A stretch of 64,000 nt of DNA from Stropharia rugosoannulata (GCA_028532985.1 JANCIK010000004.1:1612001-1676000); one strand, 5' to 3'. Positions 12,228 through 24,889 are shown, numbered from the stretch's first letter. The notes: generated by a model from the letters alone, not told the origin. Translations and numbers: made by a program.

Positions 12228-14204
12228 ATGACTTCTCATCCCCAGTCCTCGTCAACCGCAAACCTCGTAGGGGTCCACTACCGCGTTGGCAAGAAAATCG
12301 GCGAGGGCTCTTTCGGGGTCATCTTCGAAGGTAAACAATAAAGCAGGTCGACTTAGGCTCGCATACCTCAACACTTCGTTCTTAGGCACAAATCTTCTCA
12401 ATTCACAAACGGTTGCGATCAAGTTTGTGCGTCGCGTTACTACAGTGTCGGTGCTGGCAGGGTCCCCTTACCGTTTCTGTCACATTTACTCCTCAGGAAC
12501 CGAGAAAAGCTGAAGCACCGCAGCTACGAGATGAATGTCGCTCATACCGTATACTGGCTGGATGCAGTACGTGGTTTTTCTCTTGTGACGTATGGTCTAT
12601 GGCTCCTGTTTCCCTACTCACCATCAAAGCCATGTTGCACAGCGGGTATCCCACAAATATACCACTTTGGACAAGAGGGCCTTCACAACATCCTGGTTAT
12701 CGATCTCCTAGGTCCCAGCTTGGAGGACCTGTTTGATATGTGTGGTCGCAAATTCTCTATAAAGACTGTATGCATGGCAGCTAGGCAAATGGTGCGGAGC
12801 ACTTCCTCTGCATTCGGAACCGCTTACCTACATCCCATACAGCTCACGCGTGTGCAGACAATTCATGAGAAGAATCTTATCTACCGTGATATAAAACCCG
12901 ACAACTTTCTCATCGGTCGACCAGGGACAAAAGGGGCCAATGGTAAGCAATTGAAGGCTTGTACCATTCACGCTCATTGAATGTTTCACCCATCCTTTCA
13001 AAGTCATCCATGTTGTAGACTTCGGAATGGCTAAACAGTACCGCGATCCCAAAACAAAACAGCACATTCCTTATCGAGAGAGAAAGAGTCTTAGTGGGAC
13101 TGCTCGTTACATGAGCATTAATACACATCTTGGCCGAGGTCTGCCACTTTTCATTCTGTCTGCATTGTTAGTGATGGTACTCACCTATTCCCATAGAACA
13201 GTCGCGCAGGGATGATCTTGAGGCTCTAGGTCATGTCTTTATGTATTTCTTGCGAGGTAGTTTGCCGTGGCAAGGTCTCAAGGCCGCTACCAACAAGCAA
13301 AAATACGAGAAGATCGGGGAGAAGAAACAGACAACGCCGATCAAGGAACTTTGCGACGGTTTCCCAGGTCAGCTTCTATCCCCCTCATTTGACTCAAACT
13401 CGTCCAACCTTGCACACCAGAGGAGTTTGGCATCTACCTAAACTACGTTAGGAAACTTGGGTTTGAAGAAACTCCAGACTACGATTTCTTGCGTGAACTG
13501 TTCACCAAGGTGCTTAGGAGCAATGGAGACATAGATGATAATGTGTTTGACTGGAACCTCCTCAATGGTGTGTTACAATTTAGTATTGTAGGTTTCAAAA
13601 CTTATAACAACTTCAGATGGGAAAGGATGGGAAGCTTCTGCGGTATGTCTTTACAAGTCTTTAGTGTTTATCTAGTTTAGAAATTACCCAGAACCAGAAT
13701 ACAGCAGCCAGAGCCCACAATGAACAGAACGGGCATCCGGAAAGACGCAGGGAACGGGATGACAGGAGGCGCTCTCAAGCGCAACCTGGTAATTTGGTAA
13801 CTAATTTTTATTATTATTCTCGCCTGGAATGTGGGCTAAAAAATTAAAAGGCACCTGCTGCCCTTACACCTGGACAGATGACACCACATTCCGCGGCAGC
13901 TCAAGTTCACATCCCTATAGGAAACAATCAACGAGGAAGTGGGCAACATCCTTACGCCAGCGCCGGTATTGGTGCTGGCTACGAGTACTCACAGCAACAC
14001 GAACAGTATAAGAATCAGCAACAACCGTATGGCCGAACATCACCTATGGTATCTGCAGGTGGGCCTGCACCTGTAGCGGTAAGCAATGTACGTGCAAGAG
14101 GTGGAGATGTGGGCATCGCGCAGGATTATCCGGGACAAGGTCAAGATGGTCAAGATCAACAAGCAAAGCCATCAATTCTGAGAATTCTAACATGTCGATG
14201 TTAA
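12228..14204 (+). CDS. Casein kinase 1, Yck1/Yck2 type
   Basis: This Ser/Thr kinase belongs to the plasma-membrane CK1 branch, which in yeast controls endocytosis, morphogenesis and sugar sensing. The joined protein has the glycine loop [14 protein letters not shown], the [17 protein letters not shown] lysine region, the [16 protein letters not shown] signature, the catalytic [13 protein letters not shown], the DFG motif in [13 protein letters not shown], and the CK1-specific [21 protein letters not shown] Gln-, Gly- and Ser-rich tail follows and the protein ends ILRILTCRC. Terminal cysteines are palmitoylated in yeast Yck1/2, so the CRC end is consistent with membrane anchoring. Eight or more introns of about 50-80 bases interrupt the gene. 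The start ATG at 12228 precedes the kinase domain by about 16 residues. Confidence 0.94.
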
Positions 14205-14756
14205 AGTTATCCACGAATCACGTCACTCATATTTCCTTTTTTCTATCCTCGGTCTACGCTAATCAATGTCCTTCTGAATAATCGGTCTTTTTCATTTGAC
14301 TCTTTCTTGCATACCAATAAAACCGTTCCTTCATGTTTTATACCCTCTATCAACTACCAACAATAATCGACGCTCCTTATACTCTTCTTATCTCATGCCT
14401 ACTGTCTATGATTTTGGAACGAATATATACCATGTCATTAACAACATGACTCTTTGACTATGTGATATTTCACACCGGAAGTCGTTACATCGTGACCAAA
14501 TCGTGACTGCCAGATTTATATCCCAATAAATTGTTATTACGACTGGATTGACTTTAAATTGGAAATGTAACTGGATATTAATGCAACGACAGTGGTTGAC
14601 GGTCGTGTTCATTCGAATAAAGATTTCCATGATACGTATATAGTACATTGGAAGAATGTTACTACATGTACAAAATGTAGACTGTTGCCATTATAACCAA
14701 TCTGTATATAATATTAAAGATCGAGAACCGAAGTAAAAGTTACACAGAAATGCTGT
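14205..14756. other. Convergent intergenic spacer
   Basis: This AT-rich 552-base stretch lies between the 3' ends of the kinase and JmjC genes. It contains several runs that could serve as poly(A) signals (AATAAA-like at about 14317 and 14526). No gene is seen. Confidence 0.45.
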
Positions 14757-17700
14757 TCAAGGCGTCCGGAATACAATGAATTGAGGCGCCGGCTCGTCAC
14801 GGATTTCGTATGTGTCTTCCCATTGCTCATCTATGTCTTCGTCTTCCTGGGAGCTGCCAATTATCTGCGGGGTCGAGATAATTATTTTGGGAAGTAGATA
14901 TTGCTCACGCGGAGCCGATTTTACAAGTATGGATTCCAAAAAGGGCGAATTGGAGCGGATAGTGGCAGGAGAAAACGGTGCATCGGTTGGCGTACTTGGG
15001 ATTGAAGTCGAGTCTGGATTGGGTGTGCAGCTCCATCGAGATTCAGAGCTAACACTTGAACTAGAGCTAGAGGTTGAGCTCGGGCTTGACGTGCATGATG
15101 TGTGCACAGAAAACTCCACGTATTGTCTTCCAAGTGGTACTGGATTGAAGGGCTGCTCACCTCTTTTGGAGTGTATTTTCTGTAGTTGCATATTATGGTA
15201 AGGGTGGTAGCGGCGCTGAGGTGGAGAATTCAACAGAAGGCCGTGTAAGCCTACTCGCTCAGATAAGCCCCCTTTAGAACGTCGAACAAATGAATTGCGT
15301 TGGTATGATGGTACCCAATGTTTTGAATCTCTCCAAGGATAATTGCTAGGATCCGGCAAGCCTAGAAATAGATGAATATCTCATTTTTGCAGCTTTGGTT
15401 GACATCACCCACCTCGATTTGCTAGAAAAGGGACTACGGATAGTCGTTCCGACTGGTGGCTTCTCCCGGCTAAATCAGACCCAGAGACCTTGAAGTCATT
15501 GAGCAGTCTATAACGGAACCATCCGCCGACGACTTACAGAAGCACCCCGAGTCTTTTGGACGTTCATAGGTTCTGTAAGTATGATTTTCCGAGCCGGAAG
15601 AGCATTTTCAGGCAACAGAGAGCGCCCATTTTTCCTGAGATTTTCCGAGGTTTGAACTCCAAAGGTTGATAACGGCGCTGGCTGTTGGGGTGCGTCAGAG
15701 GTAACAGTCGTCTCTCTTTTGCTTGTGACGGCCGGCGACAGCGACGTGCTGAACTTTATCGGACCCGCTACTTGCTGGCTTGGCCGAATTTTGTTGAACC
15801 GTAGACCTGACAATGGAGATTTATGAACGGATGCCCGCTTTGATGGGGGAACATATTTGTTTTCTGCCGTCGTTGATTTTTCATCTGTAGACGAGGAAAA
15901 CGCTCTGGGCGTTCTGACAGCACGTGTATCACTTAACGCTGTTTTGAGCTTTATGTTGTACGGCGCTTGCGGCACTTTGACATACATGCGGTGCTTGACT
16001 GACACCTTTGAGGACCTGCAGTATTCTGGTGAAGGTATTTCTGAAGCAACTGTTGATGGTTCAACCATGTCAACAGGTGAATGATGTCTACCCGACAACT
16101 CATTTCTTTTGTCAAACGACAATGATACCCCTTCACCCTCGGACGACATAAAGAGCAGAAACGGGTCGGATATAGATGTCTTGGGTTTTATGCCACGCTT
16201 GGCAACGTCAGCTTTCATTAGAACATTAATATGTGCCCGACGGTCTACTGACTTGGACTGTGTGGGGCCATTGAACTGTTCCGAGGGACTAGAAGCCAGC
16301 GGCACGGGAAAGGAAAGAAGTCCAGGGGGGGACATCTTGGTCAGTCGCTTCTGAGTGTTTGAGGAGTAGACATCTTTGCTCGATGACGATGAAGGATTTG
16401 CAATCGTAGATATAGCCAAACGTGCTTCAGTCGTTCCGACCGAGTTGGTAAGAGACCTTGTAATACATCTTGTCCGGTATGGTGACAGCGGTATGTCAAC
16501 ATACATTCGACGCTTTGGCATCTTGGATATTGGTTGACGTGGTTTAAACTGAAATAAACTTTTAACTTGACTGTCGGATGTTGCAGAACAATAATCCATG
16601 TATACTTCGGGTGGTTCGAATGAAGACGATTTATCTACCTCATGCAAGGATATATTGTCCACAATGTCTTCATCCTGGAGATACATTTTAAGTCCCATGG
16701 GCAGTTGTGGTCGTTGGATTACTTACTTGATCGACTAGAGGAGTGTCGTACCAGCCCAGTTGTAATTGGACTGGATTATTTGGCCTACAATGCCTGTACT
16801 CCATTGCGTTAATGGTTAACTGATGATAATGAAAGGCTTGCGGGTGATCGCCTCTCTCATGATCCTCCCTGAGACGAGGTAACTGCTCGAAAAAGCGATT
16901 CTTTGACCTTTGATGATACGCGTGGTATATGTCATGAGTCTTGTCTGCTGAAAGGGCAAGCGCCTCGGCGGAGTGCATGTTATGATCTGCAAGTAAATGT
17001 TGGAAGCACTTGCTAAGATGACACTTCTTGCAAAATATGGCCCACGACCTGGGCACTTCATGAGTGTGTTCGCCTCTGCCACATACTGCAGCAAATCTCT
17101 GGAGGACATCAGTGGTCATCACTTAAGTGAGCAGTTTAAACCAAGACCGATGGAATCAGCGAACCTTTTGCCCCCCTCCGCTTCGCGTTTTGTACAGAAG
17201 ACAAGCCGCTCTGAACGTAAGACGAGCTGCTGTAGGTGAACCTCTGTTTGCATAGACTCTGTCAGAACAGCGATTAGCTACAGATTTGAAGACGCACTCC
17301 AGATCCAATGGGGGGGTATACGTCCGGCCTTGAATTGTCTCATACGTGTTAATACTACGGACTGCCCTAGTCCTGAGTTCAGTGAGATCTGCAAAATCCC
17401 GACTTTGCATGGGTTGTATTTGACCGCATCTACAATTCCGACCTTCTGCATAGCAACCAGGACAAAGATGACATTCTGTGCTGCACTCCCGACATTCAAA
17501 ATAGCTCTGGAAAATGTCGGCTGAGCAAAAATCACAAGTAATTCTGTAGCCGGCATTGTAAGGTGCGGAAGCAATCCTACTTCGTATATCTGGATCAGGT
17601 TCGTATTCATCCAGTAATAGACAGTCATATAGAGAAGTCAGATCCTGAGCCTGTCTGACAAGGCCTGTCGTGAGGCGATCATTGAAAGAGTATTCAAGCA

Positions 17701-19216
17701 TTATATTTCTCCATGTGCCATCAGAAGATCCGAGCGTTGCATTGACCTTTTCTAGCTGATTGACTAAGGAGGTGAGAGAGTAAAAGATCGTGCTTTTGAC
17801 GCGATATGTTTCAGGACGACAGACTCTAAAAGTAATTGGTTGGTAGGTAAATAACCAATAGATGCTACACATACCTGCGATAAATAGGTAGTTCGAAATG
17901 GTACGCAACCGAAAGACCTTTTAGCGTCATTCTTGACCATGAAGTTTTAACAGTGATGCCACCGGCATTTACGACTTGATGACAACTTCTCGGGGGCACA
18001 AGAACCATGTCTCCCAACTTCTGCTGGACGACAAAAACTTTGAAAGGAGCGTTTGAGAGTTGCTCTATAGACACGACATAATTTTCGTGGTCTAGTTCTT
18101 GGCCAAGTTCGGATCTGAAATACTCTGCCACAGCAGGGGCACTGGAGCTTTCCGTCATAAACCAAAATGCTGATCCATCCCTTTCAGTATAGCACATTAC
18201 GTTTTGTCCTGAAGATGCACAGAGATCTTTATGACAGGGAGTGCATGTGTCGCCAATGCCAAAATAACACATTAGTGTTTCTATTATCGAGTCCGGCTTG
18301 CGAATCATATTAGCTGTGCAATCGCGCGTCGTGGGACTAGTAATCACCTCATCGGGTAGGTAACGTAGGTAGTCTCCCTTCCCCTTGCTCAATATAGCTT
18401 CTGGAATAACGCCGTTGCGAAGACATTTATCCCAAGATTTTGGACATTCGGCATCCTTGCCATAAAACCTCTCAGTTTCTAAACAGATTAAAATTCAAGA
18501 GGTGAGAAAACCTGCAGCAACAAAAGGGGGGAAGTCCTACCTTCTTCATTAGTGTGAATGGGGGACGTACGGCATTTGGCAATGAAATCCTTCAAAGGTA
18601 AAGTACTGTCCTTTCCGTTGTGTACATTTCGAACGTCTATGGCTGTGTGTGTAAAGGTTAATTGATCATAGCATATACGAGCTATACGAGTCCACATACT
18701 GGTAGATGTCCCTTCGCAAAATTGATCGAGTGTAAAGATATGCTGAGACCATTTTTCGTGACTTTGCAGGTTCTCTACAACCAGGGGTACTCCTTTACTC
18801 TCAAAGCGTTCAATTGTCTCCAGTAGATTGGGGGAGTGTACAGACACTCTATGAGCAGCGTAGAAGTTGGAGCCTTGGCACAGAATCCATTCCAGATTCC
18901 AATTGCGTGTGGAGTTCATGGTTATCACCCCATTGGGCCGTACTGTGGAGGAAGGTAGTAGACAGGGCCCGTCCTGACCCCCTTCCGGCGCGACCGACGG
19001 TAACCGCTGGTCGCTCGCGGCACGTGCACAAATGCACCTCCCACGGGTACCCACAACGCGATTAGCTTTGGGCGGCAGTGATGAAAACGATGTAGGCACA
19101 TTGTGACTCCCCAGTGGCAAAGATACTTTTGGTAGTCCAGAAACTACCTGTTTGTCTGGACGCGCCGGCATATCCTGCATTCCAATGTCATCCTGCGAGC
19201 TATGAAGGTATGACAT
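14757..19216 (-). CDS. JmjC-domain protein, probable histone lysine demethylase
   Basis: This is a candidate Fe(II)- and 2-oxoglutarate-dependent demethylase acting on chromatin. Exon joining gives one long protein of about 1,250 residues. The order is: a variable N-terminal 225 residues; the JmjC core (CTPCHKDLCASSGQNVMCYT) with the iron-binding HxD as HKD and the second histidine in PPRSCHQVVNAGG; a Cys-rich module with CDFCSADIFQSYFECREC and CHLCPGCYAEGRNCRC; a second CxxC module ending CKKCHLSKCFQHLL; then about 550 Ser/Pro/Arg-rich, probably disordered residues to the stop at 14757. The frames at 16688-17122, 15508-16698 and 14757-15359 are joined by introns, including a 49-base one that removes the in-frame TAG near 15509. 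The Cys-rich module resembles that of KDM3-like proteins, but the subgroup is not certain. Confidence 0.82.
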
Positions 19217-20093
19217 GATCAGGGCGGCGAGTTCAAGGCGAGTCTCTTGAACTCTGTAGAATCAAGCACCCTTGAGGTAGGATGGTTGGGGAGAGGATTC
19301 AGGAAGTTATCTGGTATCATTTGGTAATAAGATAATCTTATATTATCTAGAAAGCAGTGCATAGTCACATAAGTGTACTGAAATGGGATAACGGCAAATC
19401 AATTGACAGTGAGGCTGTCATTTTTTCACCACAAAAGTTGCACAGAAGTCTGTGTTCAGCAGGCCATTTACAAGCTATTTATAGCTTCCGATAATTTTGG
19501 TAGACCGGGAAGACTCTTTACTTGTACATACCACTTTGAACAAGACGGATAATGCCATGTGCTTGAATGATATTGAATTATTGAAATGGTGACTTTGTTC
19601 CTGCTCATGATGAACCTCGAGTTGCTAAGTACGTATGTGTAAGGGGGGGAATGGGGAAATCCGAAAGCTGCCTCAAGTGCTATGTATACGCGGCGGCGCT
19701 AGTAAAGTAGTTAATCATAAGTATCACTTGAAGTGGAAGTAGCACTAAAGCATCGCTTTAGCCACTGCCTTAAGCTAGAAGCAGTGCATGCACATGTACC
19801 ATGTACTGTACTCAAGCCAACTTCGTGGGAATCTGGTCAAAATCTGGTCCAAATTTGGCCGAATGTCCACTCAGCTTGAGTCAACCAAGTTGATCGTATC
19901 ACCCTACGTGCTGTTCAGAAAACAAACGCGAGTCTAGTCGATCTTTAAGTTGGGAAAGACCTTCAAAATAGCTACGCGCTACGGTGCTTCTGACTTCTTT
20001 AGCTGCCTAAGTCGCCATACGCTCAAAAGCAACTTGAATAAGTGAACACTAACACACGAAAACTGGACGATCTAGTACAAGTGTTTTTTTGAA
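19217..20093. promoter_or_regulatory. Divergent promoter region, JmjC and HEI10-like genes
   Basis: This 877-base spacer lies between two 5' ends and must hold both promoters. It contains only short unlikely frames. I could not identify specific factor-binding sites. Confidence 0.45.
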
Positions 20094-21836
20094 ATGAATA
20101 CACAGCCAGAGCAAGAAAACTTCGACTTTTGGGACTTCGTATCCTGTGCAAAGTGCCGAATGCCGTTTTCTATCGAGAACAGAGCAGCGACAGTGCCCTT
20201 CTGGCTCACTGAATGCGGTCATATTGTTTGTAACAATCACCTTAGTCTGTCAAGTTTCCGCTGTTTTGTTCACTTGCATGAATGACTTTTGCACTTGCTA
20301 CAGATTCTGACCAAAGCTGTGCTCAGTGTGGTGCGACAGGAATACAGCTTACACCACTGCAACGGGAGGTTTGTCAGAGACCTAGATGAAGATTCTACGT
20401 TTCTTGAATACCTCTAGATGGAAGCGCCAATGTCTGAATGGTTTCAGTCTCTTCCAGCAAGATTGGACTCTATCGTATTTGCTACCAAGGTGAAAGAACA
20501 ATGGTTTCCTTTTTCTTTTTTTCTTTGCTCTTCAAAATTCTGTCCTCAACGGTTAAGCATCTCAAACCTTTAGTTTCAACAAGAAGTTCTGGCCTCGCAG
20601 GTTCAGTTTCACAAGTCCAGGCATCAGCAGCTTCGACTCTTAGTGGAGCGCTTAAAACGCGAAGTTCTGGATCTCAAAAGGTTCTTTGTCATAGCTCCGG
20701 GGAAAATGAGATGTTTATCCTTACAGGGACAATGATATTCTGCGTCGAGAAAATGAACAATATCGGCTCAAGGATGGATACGCTTCTGATCCGCAAATCC
20801 TCTCAGATATCCCAAATTCGAATAATAAACGGCAGATGTTTCCTCTACAACAGTAAACACCGTTTTCTTTTCATACCATTATACCATTATATTTTTGAAA
20901 CGTTTTTCAGGTACTCATATGCTGAGAAACGCCCACGCACGGCCTTGAGTGCCGATTCTGTGATCGCAGGCGCTTCAGGACCACAAAGACTTACTCTCCA
21001 GCCTGGACAGTCTCATCCTGAACCATTAACTTATAAATCACCAGATCAAAAAAAGAGGAATTCCGAATTATTGATGACTCGCTCCTACGACGTATCACAG
21101 AGGTCATTTTTCAGTGGACCAAACACGTAAGCAATGTCAAAGTGTCTAGCGCAACTATATGAAAAATTCCAACCTTACTAGTGCCTACAATTCCATGCGG
21201 CCTTCAACGGTTCGGTCACTCGAGTATGTTTTATAGCTAATTAAATTTTTGCTCGGACTAAACTTTGAGTCAGACAATACGCATATATGCCCCCAGAAAG
21301 CAGGGAAGTGCAGCCCCATCAAACAGTTTATGGGCCTGATCCGGGCGCGAGCATGCATCATAACACATCTACAGCTGTCCTTGCGCAGCAGTCTAACCAA
21401 GCTTCATCAAGTAGTACCGGAAATCAGTTAACATTTCCTTCTTCAAGGTTCAAACCAGCGGTAAGATTATATTTCTTCCGTTCCTGACAATATACGGAAT
21501 AAAATATTAGAGGAATATGGCGCCTCCTCCGACTCCCCAACAGCCCCGTGTTAACACATTAGGTTTGTGCTCAGTTCTCATAACAATCATGAAGGTATTT
21601 AATGTCGGGTAGAATTGTCAAACAAGTCAGTGAATCAACTCTCAACTCAAGGCGGTCAACGTTGGCCCGTTCCCGCAACCCCGGTATCATCATTTCAACA
21701 GCGCAATACAAATGGTCTTTCTCACAGTCCCTTTGATCATGGAGAGCCGCGGCCGTTACCCACAGCAGGGCACAGAACACCGTTTGTCTCGAAGAATAGA
21801 AACGGCCAGGAGAACAATTTTCGGCCAGTCCGATGA
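20094..21836 (+). CDS. HEI10/Zip3-like RING protein, probable meiotic crossover factor
   Basis: This is a small RING protein with the layout of the Zip3/RNF212/HEI10 family of SUMO or ubiquitin ligases that stabilise meiotic crossovers on the synaptonemal complex. The N-terminal RING reads C-x2-C (CAKC), then FWLTECGHIVCNNHL, then CAQC across the first intron; this short spacing is typical of the family. A coiled coil follows (FQQEVLASQVQFHKSRHQQL and LLVERLKREVLDLKR). The C-terminal half is Ser/Pro/Gln-rich with MAPPPTPQQPRVNTL and PVPATPVSSFQQRN, resembling the basic, disordered tails of HEI10 proteins. About seven short introns are present and the middle exons are less certain. Family placement rests on RING spacing and layout, not on a search. 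Confidence 0.62.
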
Positions 21837-22304
21837 ATTCCCAAGTACTTAATGCCGACTTAATGCTCAAGCTGTGAACAAAATGTGTATTATTCTGTGA
21901 TATAAGTCGATGTTTCTTGGACAATACGTCGAATGATGAACTCTACATAAAACTATATATGTATGTACAGCTATGTACAGGCGTACGTACCAAGACCTGC
22001 ACGCTTATGTATAGCCGGCTATCTTAATCGAGGTCGCATCATTCCACAAGCGTAATGTCAACGTAATGTACCGTGGTGTCGCTGCCTCCTGTTGCTGCGC
22101 GGCTTTGTTCGAGCGGTGCTTGTGTCAGCGCCGTGACTCCGGCCATCCGTCATAACACAACATAGCCACGCCGCGAGGAGAGACAGTCTCCTTTCTTTCC
22201 TACATCCGTCTTCTAACTCCCTCTCACTGGTCTGGATCAAGTCTGGATAGCACATAAACTACCTTAGCATTGCTCTGTTACAATCGTCTAATCCAACGCT
22301 AGAA
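21837..22304. other. Intergenic region
   Basis: This 468-base spacer has the 3' end of the HEI10-like gene and the promoter of the LEA2 gene. Two near-identical short motifs (ATGTACAGCTATGTACAGGCGTACGTACC) occur near 21962. No gene is seen. Confidence 0.4.
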
Positions 22305-23768
22305 ATGGCATATCAGGATCCCTATACCAGCCATCGCGCTGCTGGCTCAAGTTCATACTATACGGATAGCCGTCCGCAGCAGCCTTACGCTCCCAACAAC
22401 TACGGGTACTCTGACTCTTACCCTCCATATCAGCCATACGATCCCGCCAATGCTTCTGGGGGCTATGATGCGTATGGTGCTGACAACATACATCCGCACG
22501 CGACCAATCGACATGACGGCCCCTACAGAGATGATCAGCGCACTGGTTATAACGAATATCCTTCACCGCAGAGGAGCGCGACGCAGAGCAGCAAACTATC
22601 TACGAAGAATAATACGCAAAGCAAGGCTTCGCCGTTTGGTGTACAGAAGGAGGCTAGCGGGTTTGACACCGGCGAATTTACTCCGAAAGTAGAAAGGTAA
22701 GCGGGCATGGCCATGTTCGGGGAATAGTGGCAGGTATTCAAACGCTTTCGATGTTAGAAGTCGGTCAGCTCGTGCTCTGAGGGAGTATCGGTACGATCAC
22801 CAGGGTAACTTATGGACGAAGGTGAGCTGAGTGTTGTTTTCTAATGTCTTCAAGTCGACTAATGACACGTCAGGGTGGTTGCGGTCGTTGTGCTGGACGA
22901 GTCTGCTGCTGCACTTTGATGACGACTGTATTCTTGATTGTCAGCGTCGTCCTTGCATTGGCCCTGGTAAGTCGCATGGAACCTTATGGGTGAAGCAGAA
23001 TCTCATATTCTTCGCAGTGGGTACGACCTCCCAGTATTACCATAGGAAATGTCCAGCCTATGACCGTTGATGGCCAAACCGTCAGTTGACATCGATCTGC
23101 ACATATTTCTTTGGGTCACGTAAACCACCTATCAGATCCAATCAACTGCAAATGGTCTCGAAGTAAATTTGGGAGTTAACATCTCGTATGTTCTTCTGCA
23201 TCCACATATTACAATTACCAGTTATTAACGTTGTATCAGCGTTCGCAATCCGAATTATTTCTCTGTGGACTTTAAGAAAATTGAGGCCGATGTATGTTCT
23301 ACCTTTTGTTAATTATAACATGACTATTAATGGTCGCAGATTACATATCCCCCAAACAATTTTCCCATTGGAAATGGCGTTGCCAACGACATCTTATTCA
23401 AGTCCCGGACTGAAACGAATTTTACATTCCCTTTCGTTTTAAACTACAACAGCACGTTGGACACAGGTAACACAGTCATCCTCGATATAGCACAGAAGTG
23501 TGGGGCCATTCCTGGATTTACGAAATCAAACATTATCGTCAATTACAAAATAACAGTAAGAGTTATTAGGACTTGATTATATTGTAACTAATAAAATGTC
23601 CCTAGTTGGGCATTCGTATTCTCATTGTGACGATATCACCTGTCATCTCAAACCAATTTAATTTTCCCTGTCCTCTATCTGCCTCAGACATTCAGGTATG
23701 CCTTTTTAATACGCGTATGCACTTGGTTCTGATTGTTTTGACAGAAATTTTTGGGAGGAGGCACATAA
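22305..23768 (+). CDS. Single-pass membrane protein with LEA2 (LEA14-like) domain
   Basis: This is an anchored protein with one extracytoplasmic immunoglobulin-like LEA2 fold, the class related to plant NDR1/HIN1 proteins. Residues 1-130 are hydrophilic and Tyr/Pro/Gln-rich. A Cys-rich stretch (GGCGRCAGRVCCCTLMTTV) leads into a hydrophobic helix (FLIVSVVLALALW). The LEA2 domain follows: VNLGVNISVRNPNYFSVDFK, then YPPNNFPIGNG, then TNFTFPFVLNYNSTLDTGN, with three N-glycosylation sequons. The last exon encodes only KFLGGGT before the stop at 23768. The cysteines beside the helix could be palmitoylated. The role in fungi is unknown; membrane or wall stress protection is only a guess from plant relatives. 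Confidence 0.72.
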
Positions 23769-24069
23769 ATACTGTGCATGGATGTCTACTTCGCATTTGC
23801 CTACGTTCACTTACTTACCTTCGGAAACACTTGACAGACAATATTATTACGCTCACGCAGATTGCACGACTGTCGGACTTATTTAAGTAGTAAAAGATTT
23901 TAGTGATGCATTCATTGTAACAGTCCATACTATGAATCTAGGATATGCTTTGCTGTAGCTATCGAGTACATATCATACGTCGTTTAAATCTTCTTATGGG
24001 TACGCTAAGAGGTGCATCCAGAATTCATCTATCTATATTATAATACGGAGACAGTGTTTCCCACGAGTC

Positions 24070-24221
24070 AAACTCGCGAGCTGATTGGCTGTCAAACGGT
24101 CAAACTCGCGATCTGATTGGCTGCCAAAAGGCCAAACTCGCGATCTGATTGGCTGCCAAAAGGCCAAACTCGCAAGCTGATTGGCTGGAAAATGGCCAAT
24201 CTCGCACTCTCATTGGCTGGT
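24070..24221 (+). repeat. 32-base tandem repeat, about 4.75 copies
   Basis: Units begin at 24070, 24102, 24134, 24166 and 24198 (partial). The period is exactly 32 bases and the copies differ at a few positions. Each unit carries TGATTGGCTG or a close variant, that is an inverted CCAAT box. It sits just inside the Helitron 5' end. No unique spacers exist, so it is not CRISPR. Confidence 0.9.
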
Positions 24222-24525
24222 ACAACTTCCTTTTCTGTTACCTGCCGCATCTGGCGTTCCTTTGTCCAATGTCCAGTGCCTTGCTTTTGCAGAACCATCT
24301 AATCAACGGCAAACTCCTCTGCTACTACAATAAGTCTCTCGCCAATCTCTTGCACTAAGCTCGCATGCAACTCGCATGGTGACCTAGCTCACAATGCAAA
24401 TCCCTCACTCGGAGTGACGAGTCACACAACCCTCACACCTCGAGAGTCTTGAGTTGGTCTTGACTCTTGAGAGCATCTCAAAATTTCTTGCCTCTTGCAC
24501 TCTCTTGCGTCGATACCTCTGTCAC

Positions 24526-24889
24526 CTGTGAGTATGTCTACATACTGTATTTGCTGTTCCTCCTGTAATGTCATCTTTAATTAGGGATGTCGTTCTCCTA
24601 ATGTTGTCCAGTGCCTTGACTCGGTTTTTGAATGCTCGATTGAAGACACTCAGCAGTCGAAGCAATGAAGAATACATTATACATTTGCTACTGCTTTGAG
24701 GCTCTCGCATGACCTTTGCATGGCAATTTGCGCTCACAACACTAATCTCTTGCATTTTGAAATCTAATAGCTCTCGCATTTGTCAAAATCTCTCGCGTCA
24801 AGTCTTTGAAGCATTTCATGTCTTTTGTGAGTATGGATCTACAGACAGCATTTTCTCTTTCTCCTATAACTTTAACTAGGGACTGTCAA
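24526..24889 (+). repeat. Degenerate direct duplication, about 65 bases, spaced about 300
   Basis: 24526-24592 and about 24825-24889 align with substitutions and small gaps. Both run from TGTGAGTATG through CTAC...CTCCT...TTTAA.TAGGGA. Both have the outline of a short intron (GTGAGTATG...TAG), so a captured and then duplicated gene segment is possible. Confidence 0.5.

Noticed and set aside
14812..15201. Plus-strand 129-codon frame
   Set aside because: It is the reverse of the Ser/Pro-rich JmjC tail, with Glu/Leu runs expected from such a shadow.
15509..15557. Stop codon splitting the JmjC gene into two genes
   Set aside because: A 49-base GT..AG intron removes the TAG and keeps the frame, so one gene is the simpler reading.
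24070..24221. Possible CRISPR-like array
   Set aside because: The units abut with no unique spacers and the host is a fungus; it is a plain tandem repeat.
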